Source: Desulfosporosinus acididurans
Lineage (GTDB): Bacteria; Bacillota; Desulfitobacteriia; Desulfitobacteriales; Desulfitobacteriaceae
Reading direction: 5' to 3'
DNA: 64,000 nt
Assembly: GCF_001029285.1 (NCBI RefSeq)
Contig: NZ_LDZY01000002.1
Coordinates: 310,001 to 374,000, forward strand
Part shown: positions 42,299 to 49,771 of the stretch, piece after piece
Position numbering within the stretch: the stretch's first letter is position 1
How the letters are laid out: each line of letters opens with the position of its first letter
Notes under the pieces: generated by a model
What the model saw: only the letters and a program-made list of their open reading frames with translations
Told to the model about the DNA's origin: nothing
Databases searched by the model: none
Translations under genes and position numbers: made by a program

Positions 42299-42715
42299 AT
42301 GAGTATGAATCTTGTTGAATTAGGGAATGTGTTGTGTGAGGAATTTGACCAAAGGAAGCATGAATTAGAAACGATACAAACTGAAATTTGGACAAAAGTA
42401 AAAAACGATAAAGATGAACTTGCTGAACAGAGAAAGGTTGATCAAAGAAATCAGCTGGTGGCCATCAAGCAGGTTTTGGAAAGTGCCCAAGAATTGCTTG
42501 AAAATTTAGAAGTTGAACATTCCGACATGAAGAAGGTACTGGTGTCAAATTTTAAATCGCAAGTAGAAGAAAGAATGGTATGGGCAGGAGAACGTGAAGA
42601 AGAACTCAAAGGTTGGTATAAAGCAGGGGAGTATCTTTTTGGTAAGAAGATAGTTGAAGAAAAAATAGAACGCAAATTTGGAGAGTATGCGACTAAAAAA
42701 CGTATAGGGAGGTAA
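42299..42715 (+). CDS. Gas-vesicle-cluster coiled-coil protein, unassigned
   Basis: The 138-residue protein starts at ATG 42299 after AAAGGGGA. Nearly all of it is helical with strong heptads (residues 5-110), Glu/Lys rich, and a basic end (FGEYATKKRIGR). I do not recognise a Gvp family; it holds the place of GvpP/Q/R-type minor proteins in Bacillus megaterium. Position between gvpA and gvpN suggests an assembly role. Confidence 0.6.
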   Translation: MSMNLVELGNVLCEEFDQRKHELETIQTEIWTKVKNDKDELAEQRKVDQRNQLVAIKQVLESAQELLENLEVEHSDMKKVLVSNFKSQVEERMVWAGEREEELKGWYKAGEYLFGKKIVEEKIERKFGEYATKKRIGR

Positions 42716-42719
42716 GGTA

Positions 42720-43604
42720 ATGCCGGATGCATTTATAGAGACCGCATATTTTAAAGATCTAATGAACCGTGCAGTACTCTATCTCCAGGCAGGATATGCT
42801 GTTCATTTTTGTGGACCGGCCGGTACAGGAAAAACTGCATTAGCCATGCATATTGCAGAGTTATTAGGTCGTCCGGTAGTGACTCTCCAGGGTAATGATG
42901 AGTATAAACCCTCAGATTTAGTGGGCGGAAACTCGGGGATGCGTAGAAGGAAAGTACTCGATAATTATGTTCATTCTGTTTGGAAAGCCGAGGAAGCGAT
43001 GGATAGTGTCTGGTACGATGGCAGAATCACTCATGCCTGTAGGAATGGGTATACTTTAGTCTATGATGACTTTACTCGTTCTAAGCCAGAGACGAATAAT
43101 GTCCTGCTTGCCGTGTTGCAGGAAAGGACACTTGATTTGTCTACCTTGCAAAAAGGAGAAACAAAATTGAGTGTTCATCCTGACTTCTCGGTAATCTTTA
43201 CCAGTAATCCGTCAGAATACGCAGGAGTGCATATACTGCAAGACGCTTTGAAAGATCGTGTTATAACTATTCCAATAAGAGGATTAGACCGAGAATCGGA
43301 AGTGGCTATAGTTTCAGGGCGTTCAGGATTACCCTGGCGTGAAGCAGCAAGGATTGTCGACATCATCCGTGGAATTCGGAGAAATTCAGTCAAGAAACCC
43401 AGCATACGGGCTTCTATTATGGTTGCAACAATCCTGGCGACCAGGGGTTTTAAACCTCTGAGCGAAAACCCTGTATTTCTTCAGGTGTTAATGGATGTTA
43501 TTGGTTCGGAGATTTTCTATGAGAGTGATGATGTTAGCAATAATCAATTGCTGGAACGCATTAGAACTGAATTAGAAAAGTATATTTCAGAAGATAGGAA
43601 GTGA
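42720..43604 (+). CDS. gvpN: Gas vesicle AAA+ ATPase GvpN
   Basis: The 294-residue MoxR-like AAA+ ATPase has Walker A GPAGTGKTAL near residues 33-42, Walker B TLVYDDFTRS near 110-119, and sensor-1 IFTSNPSEY near 157. GvpN is needed for gas vesicles to grow to full size and is the most recognisable assembly factor. It starts four bases after the coiled-coil gene stop and is followed 5 bp later by a small coiled-coil gene, showing a tight operon. Confidence 0.95.
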   Translation: MPDAFIETAYFKDLMNRAVLYLQAGYAVHFCGPAGTGKTALAMHIAELLGRPVVTLQGNDEYKPSDLVGGNSGMRRRKVLDNYVHSVWKAEEAMDSVWYDGRITHACRNGYTLVYDDFTRSKPETNNVLLAVLQERTLDLSTLQKGETKLSVHPDFSVIFTSNPSEYAGVHILQDALKDRVITIPIRGLDRESEVAIVSGRSGLPWREAARIVDIIRGIRRNSVKKPSIRASIMVATILATRGFKPLSENPVFLQVLMDVIGSEIFYESDDVSNNQLLERIRTELEKYISEDRK

Positions 43605-43609
43605 GAATA

Positions 43610-43831
43610 ATGCATCAATCACCGCCTATTAGACCGAAACTAATTCGGCCACTAGTTCATGACCATAAACCAAGCTACTTTCAGATGCATGTTTACGATC
43701 AGGAACTGCACCGACTCACAGCTGAGCGAGGGCAAATAGCTAAGAGGGTTAATATAATTGAGGAAAGGGTTCAGGTTGTTCAAAAAGAGCTGCAAAAGCT
43801 TGAGAAGATCTTGAAGAGAAATAGAATTTAA
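43610..43831 (+). CDS. Small gas-vesicle-cluster coiled-coil protein, unassigned
   Basis: The 73-residue protein has a basic proline-rich start (MHQSPPIRPKLIRPLVHDHK) and a helical, heptad-rich C-terminal half (ERGQIAKRVNIIEERVQVVQ onward). ATG at 43610 was chosen because it follows AGGAAGTGAG and lies just past the gvpN stop. No named Gvp family fits. It probably works with GvpN or GvpA in assembly, from position only. Confidence 0.6.
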   Translation: MHQSPPIRPKLIRPLVHDHKPSYFQMHVYDQELHRLTAERGQIAKRVNIIEERVQVVQKELQKLEKILKRNRI

Positions 43832-43916
43832 GTTTCATGCAGCTAAACTAATCTGTCATGATTTCTGCCCCCAGCTAATATATATGAGTTAGGCAAGGTT
43901 GGGAGGGGGTCAGAGT

Positions 43917-44138
43917 ATGGCATTGATCAAAAGCGTAGAGTCGACTAATTTAACGGAGGTCATTGACCGAATTCTTGACAAGGGGATTGTTATTGATGCC
44001 TTTGTTAGAATTTCTTTAGTAGGAATTGAACTTATCACCATTGAAGCGCGCATTGTCATCGCTTCAGTGGATACCTACCTGAAATACGCTTCCGCCATTG
44101 GGCTAACCCTAGCTGACTCTTCCATAATGGAATATTGA
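43917..44138 (+). CDS. gvpA: Gas vesicle structural protein GvpA (copy 2)
   Basis: The 73-residue GvpA-family protein ([40 protein letters not shown]) starts at ATG 43917 after GGGAGGGGG. It is slightly longer at the N-terminus than copies 1 and 3 and more divergent, so it may play the role of the minor GvpB form. Located between the small coiled-coil gene and gvpO. Confidence 0.95.
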   Translation: MALIKSVESTNLTEVIDRILDKGIVIDAFVRISLVGIELITIEARIVIASVDTYLKYASAIGLTLADSSIMEY

Positions 44139-44153
44139 AGGAGGAGCTAAAGC

Positions 44154-44429
44154 ATGGATATCCACAAATTAGTTAGCGATGTCAAAGATTTCTTTCAAGA
44201 TGTTTTAGAAAAAGAAGCTCATGTCATTGGCGTAAAGCGTTATGAGGATACTTGGTTAGTTCAAGTTGAAACAATCGAGGATTCCGAGTACCAGCGGCGA
44301 CGGGCTCTGGACGATGTTGTTGGGATTTATGAGGTCGAAGTAAGTATTAACTTAGAGATCTTAGGATACAAGAGGATTAGTTTGAGAGAAAGAGATCAAC
44401 TCACTAATATGAATTCTGAAGATTATTAA
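44154..44429 (+). CDS. gvpO: Gas vesicle protein GvpO
   Basis: The 91-residue protein matches GvpO: DTWLVQVETIEDSEYQRRRA and DDVVGIYEVEVSINLEILGY. GvpO is essential for vesicle formation in several species, though its job is unclear. GGAGG precedes the ATG. It sits 15 bp after gvpA copy 2, in the same transcript. Confidence 0.85.
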   Translation: MDIHKLVSDVKDFFQDVLEKEAHVIGVKRYEDTWLVQVETIEDSEYQRRRALDDVVGIYEVEVSINLEILGYKRISLRERDQLTNMNSEDY

Positions 44430-44540
44430 GTCGTGTCGTGACATGACTTTCTTTTTTAGAATTCAGTGTTTAGAAATTGAGTGCCGCGAGAAGTGAATGT
44501 TTTTGAGCCTGGTGCAGATGAGGTTTAAGGAGTGGAGAAT

Positions 44541-45260
44541 TTGTATTATGCCTACGGAATTATTCGAGTGAATTCTGAAAACGCCGAATTAATAACATCT
44601 GCCTTTAAGCAAGAGAAAATTTGCCTTGTCACTGAGGGAGAACTAGGGCTCTTGTGCGCTGAGATTAATGATGAGTCAATAACCATGGTAACAAGGGAAA
44701 GTATGAGTCGTTATACAGAAGTATTATGTCAGGTGATAAAGTTTATGACGGTAATTCCCTTACGATTTGGAACATTATTTAATAAAGAAGAAGAAATTCA
44801 AGAAATCCTTCGCAAGGAGAAAAAGAGTTTTCAGAAACTGTTGGCATATTTGGAAAATAAAATAGAAGTAGAGCTCAAGGTATGGTGGAAAAAGGAGAGC
44901 TTCCAAGAGACAATGCTGAAAAACAAGCGTTTGGCTCGCTGGAAAAAAGAATTGGAACGGGGAAAGGGTCAGGGCTATGATGTTGTGGAATTTGGAAAGG
45001 CAATTATGGAAACTGCAGATTATGAGCGTAAGGAATTAGAAAAATCATTTCTTGCAGCGCTGCGACCATTGGCAGCTGAGTTAGTAATCAAAGATCCTAT
45101 GGATGAATTCCAGGCTTTTGATGGCGTATATTTAGTGGAGCGTTCCAAAGAAGATGCATTTGACCAAGCTGTAGGTAAGCTTTACGCAATTTATTCGGAA
45201 ACTATGATTTTTAAATATACTGGTCCGTGGGCTCCGCATCATTTCGTGAATGTCAAATAA
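44541..45260 (+). CDS. gvpF: Gas vesicle protein GvpF/GvpL family (first)
   Basis: The 239-residue protein starts YYAYGIIR and ends with TMIFKYTGPWAPHHFV, hallmarks of GvpF/GvpL. These proteins bind GvpA and help nucleate the shell. TTG at 44541 was chosen: AAGGAG at 44527-44532 lies 8 nt before it, while the GTG at 44532 overlaps that site. It is one of three GvpF/L paralogues in the cluster. Confidence 0.93.
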   Translation: MYYAYGIIRVNSENAELITSAFKQEKICLVTEGELGLLCAEINDESITMVTRESMSRYTEVLCQVIKFMTVIPLRFGTLFNKEEEIQEILRKEKKSFQKLLAYLENKIEVELKVWWKKESFQETMLKNKRLARWKKELERGKGQGYDVVEFGKAIMETADYERKELEKSFLAALRPLAAELVIKDPMDEFQAFDGVYLVERSKEDAFDQAVGKLYAIYSETMIFKYTGPWAPHHFVNVK

Positions 45261-45296
45261 CGGAACTTTGAATTTCAGCGATAGAAGGTGAATGAA

Positions 45297-45503
45297 ATGT
45301 TTCGGTTTCCGATATGGGCGATAAAACAGGTGATTGAACATGCAGAAGCAGAGTATTACAGTCCCGAAGCAATCCGACGAGATCTTAGTCAACATCAGTA
45401 TATGTTGGAAAATCATGAAATCACCTTAGAAGAATATCGGGAATACGAAAAGCGACTCTTTGAACGTTTAATGGAAGGGAGAGAAAGAGGGATTGAAGAA
45501 TGA
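45297..45503 (+). CDS. gvpG: Gas vesicle protein GvpG
   Basis: The 68-residue protein (FRFPIWAIKQVIEHAEAEYY, LEEYREYEKRLFERL) fits GvpG, a short helical assembly factor usually between gvpF and gvpL, as here. ATG at 45297 follows GAAGGTGA. Its stop overlaps the gvpL ATG by 4 bp (ATGA), showing coupled translation. Confidence 0.85.
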   Translation: MFRFPIWAIKQVIEHAEAEYYSPEAIRRDLSQHQYMLENHEITLEEYREYEKRLFERLMEGRERGIEE

Positions 45504-46489
45504 AATGGTCCCTTGAAGAGTGGGAAAATAGTATCGAAAAACTTGTAAATCAGTGCTCAGAAAAGGTGCTCGAAGAACTAGAAAAAGTCATTATGGCGAA
45601 GTTAAGAGAAAGCGGTGAAGCAGTGATAGCTCAGGGCTTTTTAAAAGCGAAGCCCTTGTCATCAGTCGTCAATAGCGTCCAGCATCAATTGCCTCAAGAC
45701 AACAAGGATGAGTTATTGTACGCTATTGGCATTACAAAGACTCTTGAAAAACCGATTTCGTTGTTTGGCATGGAGGACAGGCCATGCCATCTTATTGAAA
45801 GCGGCAGTCTAAGTATGCTTGTTTGCCCGGTATCCCGAGAAGAATACAGTGAAGAATCAATTCACAACCATATGGAGGATATGGTTTGGGTTGAAAGCCA
45901 GGCGCGTCGTCATGAGGAAATTATATTGAAAACAATGGAAGATAGGACGGTCATTCCTCTTCCCTTCTGTACGATTTATAGGAATGCCGATAACGTCAAG
46001 CAACAACTTACAGTAAATGCTGAGAAAATAGAAAATGATCTCACTCGTCTGGAGAATCATTATGAAATGCAAGTTAAGGTTTCAGTTAATAGTCAACAGT
46101 TGTTGGCAAAACTTCATAATGACCTTCCCTATTCAGGTAACCAAAATGGCGGGGGGTATTTTCAAAAACTGCAATGGGAGAAAAAGCTTAAGGCAGAAAT
46201 GGAACAAATGATGAATGATTATGGAGAATCGTTTTATAAAGACCTAAACAGCATTTCGACAGAAAGCCTCCTCCTGGAAAAGTCGGAGGTAGTAGTTCAA
46301 GATGATTATTGCCTTGTATTTGCTGCGCATTATTTGCTTCCTAATGACCATCTTCAAGAATGGGATACAAAACTTAACGCATTTGATGAATTGACCGATT
46401 CTTTAGGTTTTATGGTTGAGGTATCCGGTCCCTGGCCCGCCTATCATTTTTCAAGGCTAAACAATGAGGAGGAAATAGCAGGTGGGTGA
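45500..46489 (+). CDS. gvpL: Gas vesicle protein GvpF/GvpL family with N-terminal extension
   Basis: The 329-residue protein has a helical extension of about 70 residues (WSLEEWENSIEKLVNQCSEK...) ahead of a full GvpF/L domain beginning LLYAIGITK near residue 72 and ending VEVSGPWPAYHFS. The extension has no match among usual GvpL proteins and may be a fused small Gvp. It overlaps gvpG by 4 bp and the next GvpA-family gene by 8 bp. Confidence 0.9.
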   Translation: MKWSLEEWENSIEKLVNQCSEKVLEELEKVIMAKLRESGEAVIAQGFLKAKPLSSVVNSVQHQLPQDNKDELLYAIGITKTLEKPISLFGMEDRPCHLIESGSLSMLVCPVSREEYSEESIHNHMEDMVWVESQARRHEEIILKTMEDRTVIPLPFCTIYRNADNVKQQLTVNAEKIENDLTRLENHYEMQVKVSVNSQQLLAKLHNDLPYSGNQNGGGYFQKLQWEKKLKAEMEQMMNDYGESFYKDLNSISTESLLLEKSEVVVQDDYCLVFAAHYLLPNDHLQEWDTKLNAFDELTDSLGFMVEVSGPWPAYHFSRLNNEEEIAGG

Positions 46490-46682
46490 TATTGCCAATA
46501 CAAAAGAAGTTACTCTGCTCGAAGTCGTTGAAAAATTGCTGGATAAAGGGGTTGTAATTTCGGGTGATTTAATTCTAAGCTGTGGGAATGTTGATTTGGT
46601 TTATTTAAATTTGAAGCTCGTTCTTACTTCCGTTCAAACTATGCTTGAAGGTAGTCATCAGAAGAAAGATGTGTCGGTATGA
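46482..46682 (+). CDS. gvpS: GvpS/GvpJ-type minor GvpA-family protein
   Basis: The 66-residue protein resembles the GvpA fold (TLLEVVEKLLDKGVVISGDL, then VDLVYLNLKLVLTSV) but with changes typical of the GvpS/J/M minor proteins that help start or cap vesicles. GTG start at 46482 follows GAGGAGG. It overlaps genes on both sides (8 bp and 4 bp). The S designation rests on order as in Bacillus megaterium (after L, before K). Confidence 0.8.
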   Translation: MGDIANTKEVTLLEVVEKLLDKGVVISGDLILSCGNVDLVYLNLKLVLTSVQTMLEGSHQKKDVSV

Positions 46683-47428
46683 AGAAACTTTATCTTTTGG
46701 CGTTCACTCGCCATGGCGCAGATTTGCCATGTGAAGCACCATTGTGGGTAAAATGTACAACTGTAGGAGAGTATAGTGTCCTTTGGTGTAATTCCCCTAA
46801 GGAGACGTTTAGTTCTAAACGAGAGTTTCTGTATGCGATGTTACAATGGTATGCAAGAATCAATGAGTTGAATCTGACCATATTGCCAATTCAGGCGGGT
46901 GTTATAACTTTCAGTGAGATCAATTTAGTCGAACTGTTGAACAAATATACCAAAGAACTTGAAGATTGTTTCGCCAAAGTCGATGGCTGCTCTGAGTATT
47001 GCTTAATTTTAGCACATAAGGAACGAGACTCAGCACATTTTCCTAATCTTCGAGACAAGGAAAATGTGCAAAGTGGAAAGGAGTACCTTAATCGGTTGAG
47101 AGTCAGGCATGAGTTTTTGGCTAGAAAAGTAGCACAGACTCGAGAACTAGTTGAGGATTTGTGTTCATCGTTAACTCCTTTGATCAAAGATTCATGGTTT
47201 GAGCTTCCTAAAACTATTGAATCAGGAGTTTATCCGAGCTTCTTAGTGTCTAATTCCCTTAGAGGAGAGTTTATTCATAAATTAGAATCACTTGCTGTTA
47301 ATTGTGATTGGACTATCGATTATACAGGTCCTTGGCCCCCTTTTCATTTTAGCTCACTGTCCTTAAAATCCGAAAAACACCTGCTGCGAGAATCATCCCA
47401 GTGGGTAAACAGGGAGGTGTTTCCATGA
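46679..47428 (+). CDS. Divergent third GvpF/GvpL-family protein
   Basis: The 249-residue protein keeps the family ending IDYTGPWPPFHFS and the middle ILPIQAGVITFSE (equivalent to IPLRFGT), but its N-terminus (KKLYLLAFTRHGADLPCEAP) is altered and it has several extra Cys. It overlaps gvpS and gvpK by 4 bp (ATGA at both ends). A third F/L paralogue is less usual outside actinobacteria and cyanobacteria; its role is unknown. Confidence 0.8.
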   Translation: MKKLYLLAFTRHGADLPCEAPLWVKCTTVGEYSVLWCNSPKETFSSKREFLYAMLQWYARINELNLTILPIQAGVITFSEINLVELLNKYTKELEDCFAKVDGCSEYCLILAHKERDSAHFPNLRDKENVQSGKEYLNRLRVRHEFLARKVAQTRELVEDLCSSLTPLIKDSWFELPKTIESGVYPSFLVSNSLRGEFIHKLESLAVNCDWTIDYTGPWPPFHFSSLSLKSEKHLLRESSQWVNREVFP

Positions 47429-47757
47429 TTGAAAATGATGAATCCGGTGATAAGATAGCCGAAAGTTTAAGCAGTTTCGAAGAAAGCAGCAATATTGGGC
47501 GTGTTAATGCTAATAAAGGTAATCCAGATCAAGGATTGGCAAAATTGGTACTTACAGTTGTGGAATTGTTGAGAAGAGTTATGGAACATGAAGCTTTGCG
47601 GCGTATTGAAGGCGGAACTTTGACCGATGAGGAAATCGAAGAAATGGGTCAAACTTTTCTGAAATTGGATGGCAAAATGATTGAAATGCGTGAGATATTT
47701 GACTTAAAGGAAAGTGATCTTAATCTAGATCTGGGTCCTCTGGGTAATTTAATGTAG
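47425..47757 (+). CDS. gvpK: Gas vesicle protein GvpK
   Basis: The 110-residue protein matches GvpK: GLAKLVLTVVELLRRVMEHE, ALRRIEGGTLTDEEIEEMG and a final DLNLDLGPLGNL. GvpK is conserved and needed for vesicle formation. ATG at 47425 overlaps the previous stop and follows GGGAGGTG. Confidence 0.93.
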   Translation: MIENDESGDKIAESLSSFEESSNIGRVNANKGNPDQGLAKLVLTVVELLRRVMEHEALRRIEGGTLTDEEIEEMGQTFLKLDGKMIEMREIFDLKESDLNLDLGPLGNLM

Positions 47758-47777
47758 AGGAAAGAAGGGGAAGCGGT

Positions 47778-48128
47778 TTGGCAATTCAACACTCCAATAA
47801 CAGCAGTAGCTTGGGCGATCTCTTAGAACGAATTTTGGATAAGGGGATTGTCATTGCTGGAGATATTAAAATATCTTTAGCAGATGTTGAACTGTTGAAC
47901 ATAAAAATTCGTTTGCTTGTAGCCTCAGTCGATAAAGCCAAAGAAATGGGCATTGATTGGTGGGCACATGATCCTTATCTTTCATCGAGGGCTAGAGCGC
48001 AAGAACCCGCAGCTTTGGAAGCTGTTGCGCCTGCGCAAATTGCTTTACAAAATGAGGAGAGCGTGGGAAATCCTGCAGAGGTATTAGAGAATGATGCAAC
48101 TATTAAGCGGCCAAGATATCGTACTTAA
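47778..48128 (+). CDS. gvpJ: GvpJ-type protein with C-terminal extension
   Basis: The 116-residue protein has a GvpA-like core ([40 protein letters not shown]) followed by an Ala/Glu-rich tail of about 45 residues, the form of GvpJ or GvpM minor components. The start is TTG at 47778, 7 nt after AAGAAGGGG. It is the last gene before a strong terminator. Confidence 0.82.
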   Translation: MAIQHSNNSSSLGDLLERILDKGIVIAGDIKISLADVELLNIKIRLLVASVDKAKEMGIDWWAHDPYLSSRARAQEPAALEAVAPAQIALQNEESVGNPAEVLENDATIKRPRYRT

Positions 48129-48157
48129 CGTTTAAGATGGAGCTGTACCCAATCAAT

Positions 48158-48207
48158 AAAGGCGTTCTCATTTCACTATATACTAGTGAAGTGAGAACGC
48201 CTTTGGG
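48158..48207 (+). terminator. Terminator of the main gvp operon
   Basis: AAAGGCGTTCTCA (48158-48170) pairs with TGAGAACGCCTTT (48192-48204); inner arms TTCACTA/TAGTGAA extend the stem. It separates the operon from gvpA copy 3. Confidence 0.85.
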
Positions 48208-48330
48208 TATTTGCCATCCACTTCGGTATTTTAGGAGTAAGTTTTCAGGACAGCTATTTATGTTTTCTATTAAGTAAAAAATAATTATATTTATGCACCA
48301 TGTCCAAAACTAAGCATATTATACAGTAGG

Positions 48331-48371
48331 ACAAGGACAAGGACAAGGACAAGGACAAGGACAAGGACAAG
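48331..48371 (+). repeat. Hexanucleotide tandem repeat (ACAAGG) upstream of gvpA copy 3
   Basis: Six full ACAAGG units and a partial seventh, perfect throughout, end 13 bp before a TATAAT box (48385-48390). With a 17-bp spacer the -35 hexamer would fall within the last repeats (48362-48367), so copy number could tune or switch the promoter. Confidence 0.9.
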
Positions 48372-48409
48372 TTTCATCCTAAGGTATAATTAGAGAGGGG
48401 GTAAACCTT

Positions 48410-48622
48410 ATGAAAAAGGATGTCGATTCCTCAAGCCTGGCAGAAGTTGTTGACCGCATTTTGGAAAAAGGGATAGTAATTGATGGATATGTTAGAGTTT
48501 CCTTAGTTGGCATTGAACTCCTAACAGTTGATCTCCGTATCGTTATAGCAAGCGTCAATAGCTTTTTGAAATATGCTTGTGCAGTAGGACTAACTACTGA
48601 ACATTATGGTGACCTGTTCTAA
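48410..48622 (+). CDS. gvpA: Gas vesicle structural protein GvpA (copy 3)
   Basis: The 70-residue protein is nearly the same as copy 1 ([40 protein letters not shown]). It has its own promoter region with a TATAAT box and an upstream hexanucleotide repeat, a GAGGGGG ribosome site, and its own terminator, so it is a separate transcript that may boost shell protein supply. Confidence 0.96.
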   Translation: MKKDVDSSSLAEVVDRILEKGIVIDGYVRVSLVGIELLTVDLRIVIASVNSFLKYACAVGLTTEHYGDLF

Positions 48623-48654
48623 TTAGAACTAGAGGAAACCTTGTTAGCCCAATG

Positions 48655-48697
48655 CGAACTTCCCCACTTAGTGAAGTGGTGTGAAGTTCGTTTTTTT
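48655..48697. terminator. Terminator after gvpA copy 3
   Basis: CGAACTTC (48655-48662) pairs with GAAGTTCG (48683-48690), with an inner CCACTT/AAGTGG stem, followed by TTTTTTT. It also lies at the end of the convergent glycosyltransferase gene. Confidence 0.85.
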
Positions 48698-48717
48698 GGT
48701 TTGAGGATATCATCTTG

Positions 48718-49710
48718 TTAGAGGAGGGTTTGATAAGCGTCGAAGGTCATTTCGGCAACTTTGGACCAGGTGTAATGCAGGCGCAGGTGATGCATTAAGG
48801 GTAAAGGTGATGCCTGAAAGGATTGCTCGAGGGCAAGGCGTAAACCTTCATTATCAAATGGATGCACATATAAGGCCATATCCTGGAAGTACTCTTTAGG
48901 GCTTCCTTGATCTGTGGAAATAACGACGGTCCCGCATGCTCCAGCTTCAATGCTGGACAAACCCGGCGTCTCGAACCAACTCGGCAGGACATGTGCTTTG
49001 GCAGCAGAATAAGCTGAGGCCAGAAGTTCTCCCTGTAGCGTTCCGAGATGATAAATATTGGGAAAAAGCATTACGCTTTCGAAATAAGCTTGGTCATTTA
49101 TAGGACCTAATAAGACAACCGGAAGACTAAGTTCTTGTGCAACTTTCGCTAACCAGTGCTGGTTTTTGCGTGGCGAAATTCTTGCCGCACAGAGCACAAA
49201 CTCTTGGGGTAAATGGGGAAATTGTTGGCGAAAAGCATCTGGATCAACACCTATAAAAGTATCGGGGAATCCGTTGGGGATAACTTTATAGTTTGCTGCT
49301 TTAGGGAAATCTTGAAGGAGAGCATCCATCTCCATCTGGCTATTCGGGAGTAAGAGTTGGCATTCCCTAACTAATCGATCACGCATGGGCTGCATATGTT
49401 TCCAAATCGCTAAGGCATTGGGATGGATGCCCTCTCTTTTCAGAAAGGCAATAGGCGGCCAATAAATTGGTGATATAAGGATTTGCTTGTGTTGTTTTTG
49501 AGCGTTGCAAAAAAACATGTAACTTTCCTTAATTCGTGTAATATTGAATATGTGTATTAAATCATAAAGGGTTAAATCAAGGTTGGGGTCTGCGGAAAAA
49601 TTCACTTCAACTCCAAGTTTTATCAGATTTTGGCCTGTGGAGATCAACTGAACTGTATCTCCGGCAGGGTTTTTCATGAGATCTGGGCGTGCTTGAAAAA
49701 GTACTTTCAT
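48718..49710 (-). CDS. GT4-type glycosyltransferase
   Basis: The 330-residue protein resembles GT-B retaining transferases. The C-terminal half carries FVLCAARISPRKNQHWLAK and the ExxxxxGE-like GLSSIEAGACGTVVI segment near residue 250, which binds the nucleotide sugar. ATG at 49710 follows AGGAGGC; the longer frame is not needed. It is the last gene of a minus-strand operon with cgeB and a hidden selenoprotein gene. Likely sugar addition to a surface or spore component; acceptor unknown. Confidence 0.8.
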   Translation of the reverse strand: MKVLFQARPDLMKNPAGDTVQLISTGQNLIKLGVEVNFSADPNLDLTLYDLIHIFNITRIKESYMFFCNAQKQHKQILISPIYWPPIAFLKREGIHPNALAIWKHMQPMRDRLVRECQLLLPNSQMEMDALLQDFPKAANYKVIPNGFPDTFIGVDPDAFRQQFPHLPQEFVLCAARISPRKNQHWLAKVAQELSLPVVLLGPINDQAYFESVMLFPNIYHLGTLQGELLASAYSAAKAHVLPSWFETPGLSSIEAGACGTVVISTDQGSPKEYFQDMALYVHPFDNEGLRLALEQSFQASPLPLMHHLRLHYTWSKVAEMTFDAYQTLL

Positions 49711-49771
49711 CGAAAGCCTCCTATTCATATTAGCTCAATCACCGAAATCTGAAGGAGACTTGAGCCAGCGA

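Noticed and set aside
48331-48371. ACAAGG repeats as a CRISPR array
   Set aside because: The unit is only six bases with no spacers; it is a microsatellite.
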